Source: Cladopsammia gracilis
Lineage: Eukaryota > Cnidaria > Anthozoa > Scleractinia > Dendrophylliidae
Assembly: GCA_022457155.1 (NCBI GenBank)
Contig: JAJGOT010000117.1
Coordinates: 372,001 to 436,000 of the forward strand
Length of the DNA stretch: 64,000 bases
Direction: 5' to 3'
Made by a program: the position numbers and the translations under genes
The notes under the pieces: generated by a model
The model's input: only the letters and a program-made list of their open reading frames with translations
What the model was told of the DNA's origin: nothing
The model's database searches: none
Part shown: positions 62,550 through 64,000 of the stretch, one piece after another
Layout: each line of letters starts with the position of its first letter
Numbering within the stretch: position 1 is the first letter of the stretch

Positions 62550-63061
62550 AACAAAACACTGAATGTTTTAGCGACTTTCCCCGGAAACGTGCTGATTTCT
62601 ACGGAACCACTCATTCGAATTTCACGAAATTTGGCACAATAGTAGTTCCAAATATACGGAACTCATCTGCCATCAAAAATTTGAAATCTAAAAAGAAGAT
62701 TTTTACAAAACGCAAACATATTAAACAACAAATTACGGAAGATCCCTTTGTCAAAATTACACTAGACCAGTGTTAATATGCGAATATTTTTACGAGTTTA
62801 CTGGAGACAAATGATGGACAAAATCTAATGAGTAGATTTTCTGAAAATAAATGAAAACAAATATTGCAGGCTGATTTACAATCCACCGTGTTGCCATGGC
62901 AACACCCTAAAAGCTCAACAAAAATATCAAAATATATGAGCTTGTTGCTTAATCGTATGCCTCACCAATTTTTGGCGCTCAGACGTAAGTGGTCTTAAAA
63001 TGACAATGAATGACGCATAGGTACAGGGCAATATACTTCTATACAATATACAATGTACTTC

Positions 63062-63309
63062 AATTCAGAAAACGTTTTGAAAGTTTACTAAAAAAGTACT
63101 AAGCGTTTGAAAACTATGAACTGCAGAATTGTCGGCGCCATTTGCCAACACAATTTTGCTCAGATACGAACCGTTTTGGTCAATTTTCAACGAAAAGAAG
63201 GTCATTATTTTGAGAAAGATCATAAAAGATAGTTACATAAACTAATTATTTTATATATCTGAAATTCCACTAAATAATACGAAAAACGCCTCGGACGTTT
63301 GACCGCGGT
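63062..63309 (-). repeat. Dispersed repeat, copy 2 (inverted to 2654-2940)
   Basis: Reverse complement of the 2654-2940 repeat with moderate divergence. No coding potential seen. Confidence 0.75.
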
Positions 63310-64000
63310 AAAGTCCAAACAAAAACACACCGTCACGCGTTATATCCTCCATCGCTTTGACAGTACTTTTTTTCTCGGGATAAACGCATTTATGACAGGT
63401 ATAGCCGTAAAAAAAATGATACCCGTTAAATTTTGACCCGATGAATGAAAAAGCACCTATTATTATAAATGAAACATTTCGCTTTTTGTTGATAGGTTAA
63501 TTATACCAATGCGGGTAACATGAAATTGACAGCTGCGTTTGTTTGATCGCTGATCTCTATTTTCAGTTGTTTAGATGTCAAATTCTTTCTACTGTATCGA
63601 TTTTGCTCAGTGTGCAACAAATCATTCAATTTTAGCAAATGTCGGAGTGTTAAACATGTCATACATTGTCCGGGATTTTCATCAAAGGCTTTCTATGAAG
63701 CATATATACGGTACTTAGTTAGTGTACTTTAAGTGGACTTTAAAATCACAGTTTAACCGACCGGCTTCTCATTTGCATGATTGCCTTCTGTGTAAACCGT
63801 TGCCACTTCCGTGCAAATAATATAGAAGGCAGACAGTAGTCAACATTTTGTATAAAACAAACACAAATATATTAATATTTGTTCCCTGCTCATATATTGT
63901 TTTTTTTTTAGTGCAAGATACACTGTAACACGATTTTGGGACAAACCAAAACCTGGCAGTGAACTGCAACCTATTTTCGTATTGCGATTACTAAAACCTA

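Larger units (their letters stand above)
62031..64000. other. Upstream flank: no gene identified
   Basis: Contains the original upstream flank of the TOM5-like gene before the foldback insertion, the hairpin at 62515 and the dispersed repeat at 63062-63309. A 94-codon frame at 62492-62776 has no recognisable family. Nothing identified at 63310-64000. Confidence 0.4.

Noticed and set aside
62492..62776. 94-codon frame upstream of the foldback element
   Set aside because: Lys-rich, no recognisable family, no supporting splice sites; chance frame is likely.

Overview
This is animal nuclear DNA: AT-rich, with short coding exons, GT/AG introns and dense non-autonomous transposons. The host proteins and the repeat spectrum (TTAA- and TA-flanked MITEs, minisatellites, a restriction-like-endonuclease retrotransposon tail, a Penelope-type fragment) best fit a cnidarian, probably a stony coral or sea anemone. 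That placement is an inference from sequence character; no search was run.

Three host genes can be built exon by exon. (1) Minus strand, 37712 down to the left edge: the single invertebrate-type JIP3/JIP4 scaffold (MAPK8IP3/SPAG9; fly Sunday driver, worm UNC-16). It has 22 coding exons and about 1,112 codons here; the C-terminal end lies beyond position 1. Exon phases agree across all 21 introns. (2) Plus strand, 40686-44235: a complete five-exon gene for a 301-residue secreted/type I membrane protein with a DOMON-like ectodomain, one transmembrane helix and a short tail. It is head-to-head with the JIP gene across about 3 kb. (3) Minus strand, 57130-50359: a two-exon gene for a 53-residue TOM5-like subunit of the mitochondrial outer-membrane import complex. 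Its 6.6-kb intron is full of nested transposons. It is tail-to-tail with the DOMON gene.

Everything else is intron or intergenic DNA holding transposable elements, many with readable terminal inverted repeats and target-site duplications (TSDs). The families are: TTAA-flanked MITEs; TA-flanked Tc1/mariner- or pogo-like elements; PIF/Harbinger-like MITEs with 3-bp TSDs; a hAT-like element with a GTGGCATG duplication; a MULE-like MITE whose empty site survives in a sister repeat; a G-rich palindromic MITE family; tRNA-derived SINEs; and fragments of non-LTR and Penelope-like retroelements.

The most striking object is a 4.76-kb foldback-like element at 57261-62024. Its two inverted arms (about 1.4 and 1.5 kb) are built almost wholly from a 10-bp satellite. 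It is bounded by short unique terminal repeats and a perfect 6-bp TSD (AATTTC), and sits about 125 bp upstream of the TOM5-like start codon. A second element with the same plan is at 1649-2538: array-built inverted arms with an 11-bp unit, a 6-bp TSD (AGTATT) and a captured Penelope-type reverse-transcriptase fragment. Together they may represent a poorly described class of array-armed foldback transposons.
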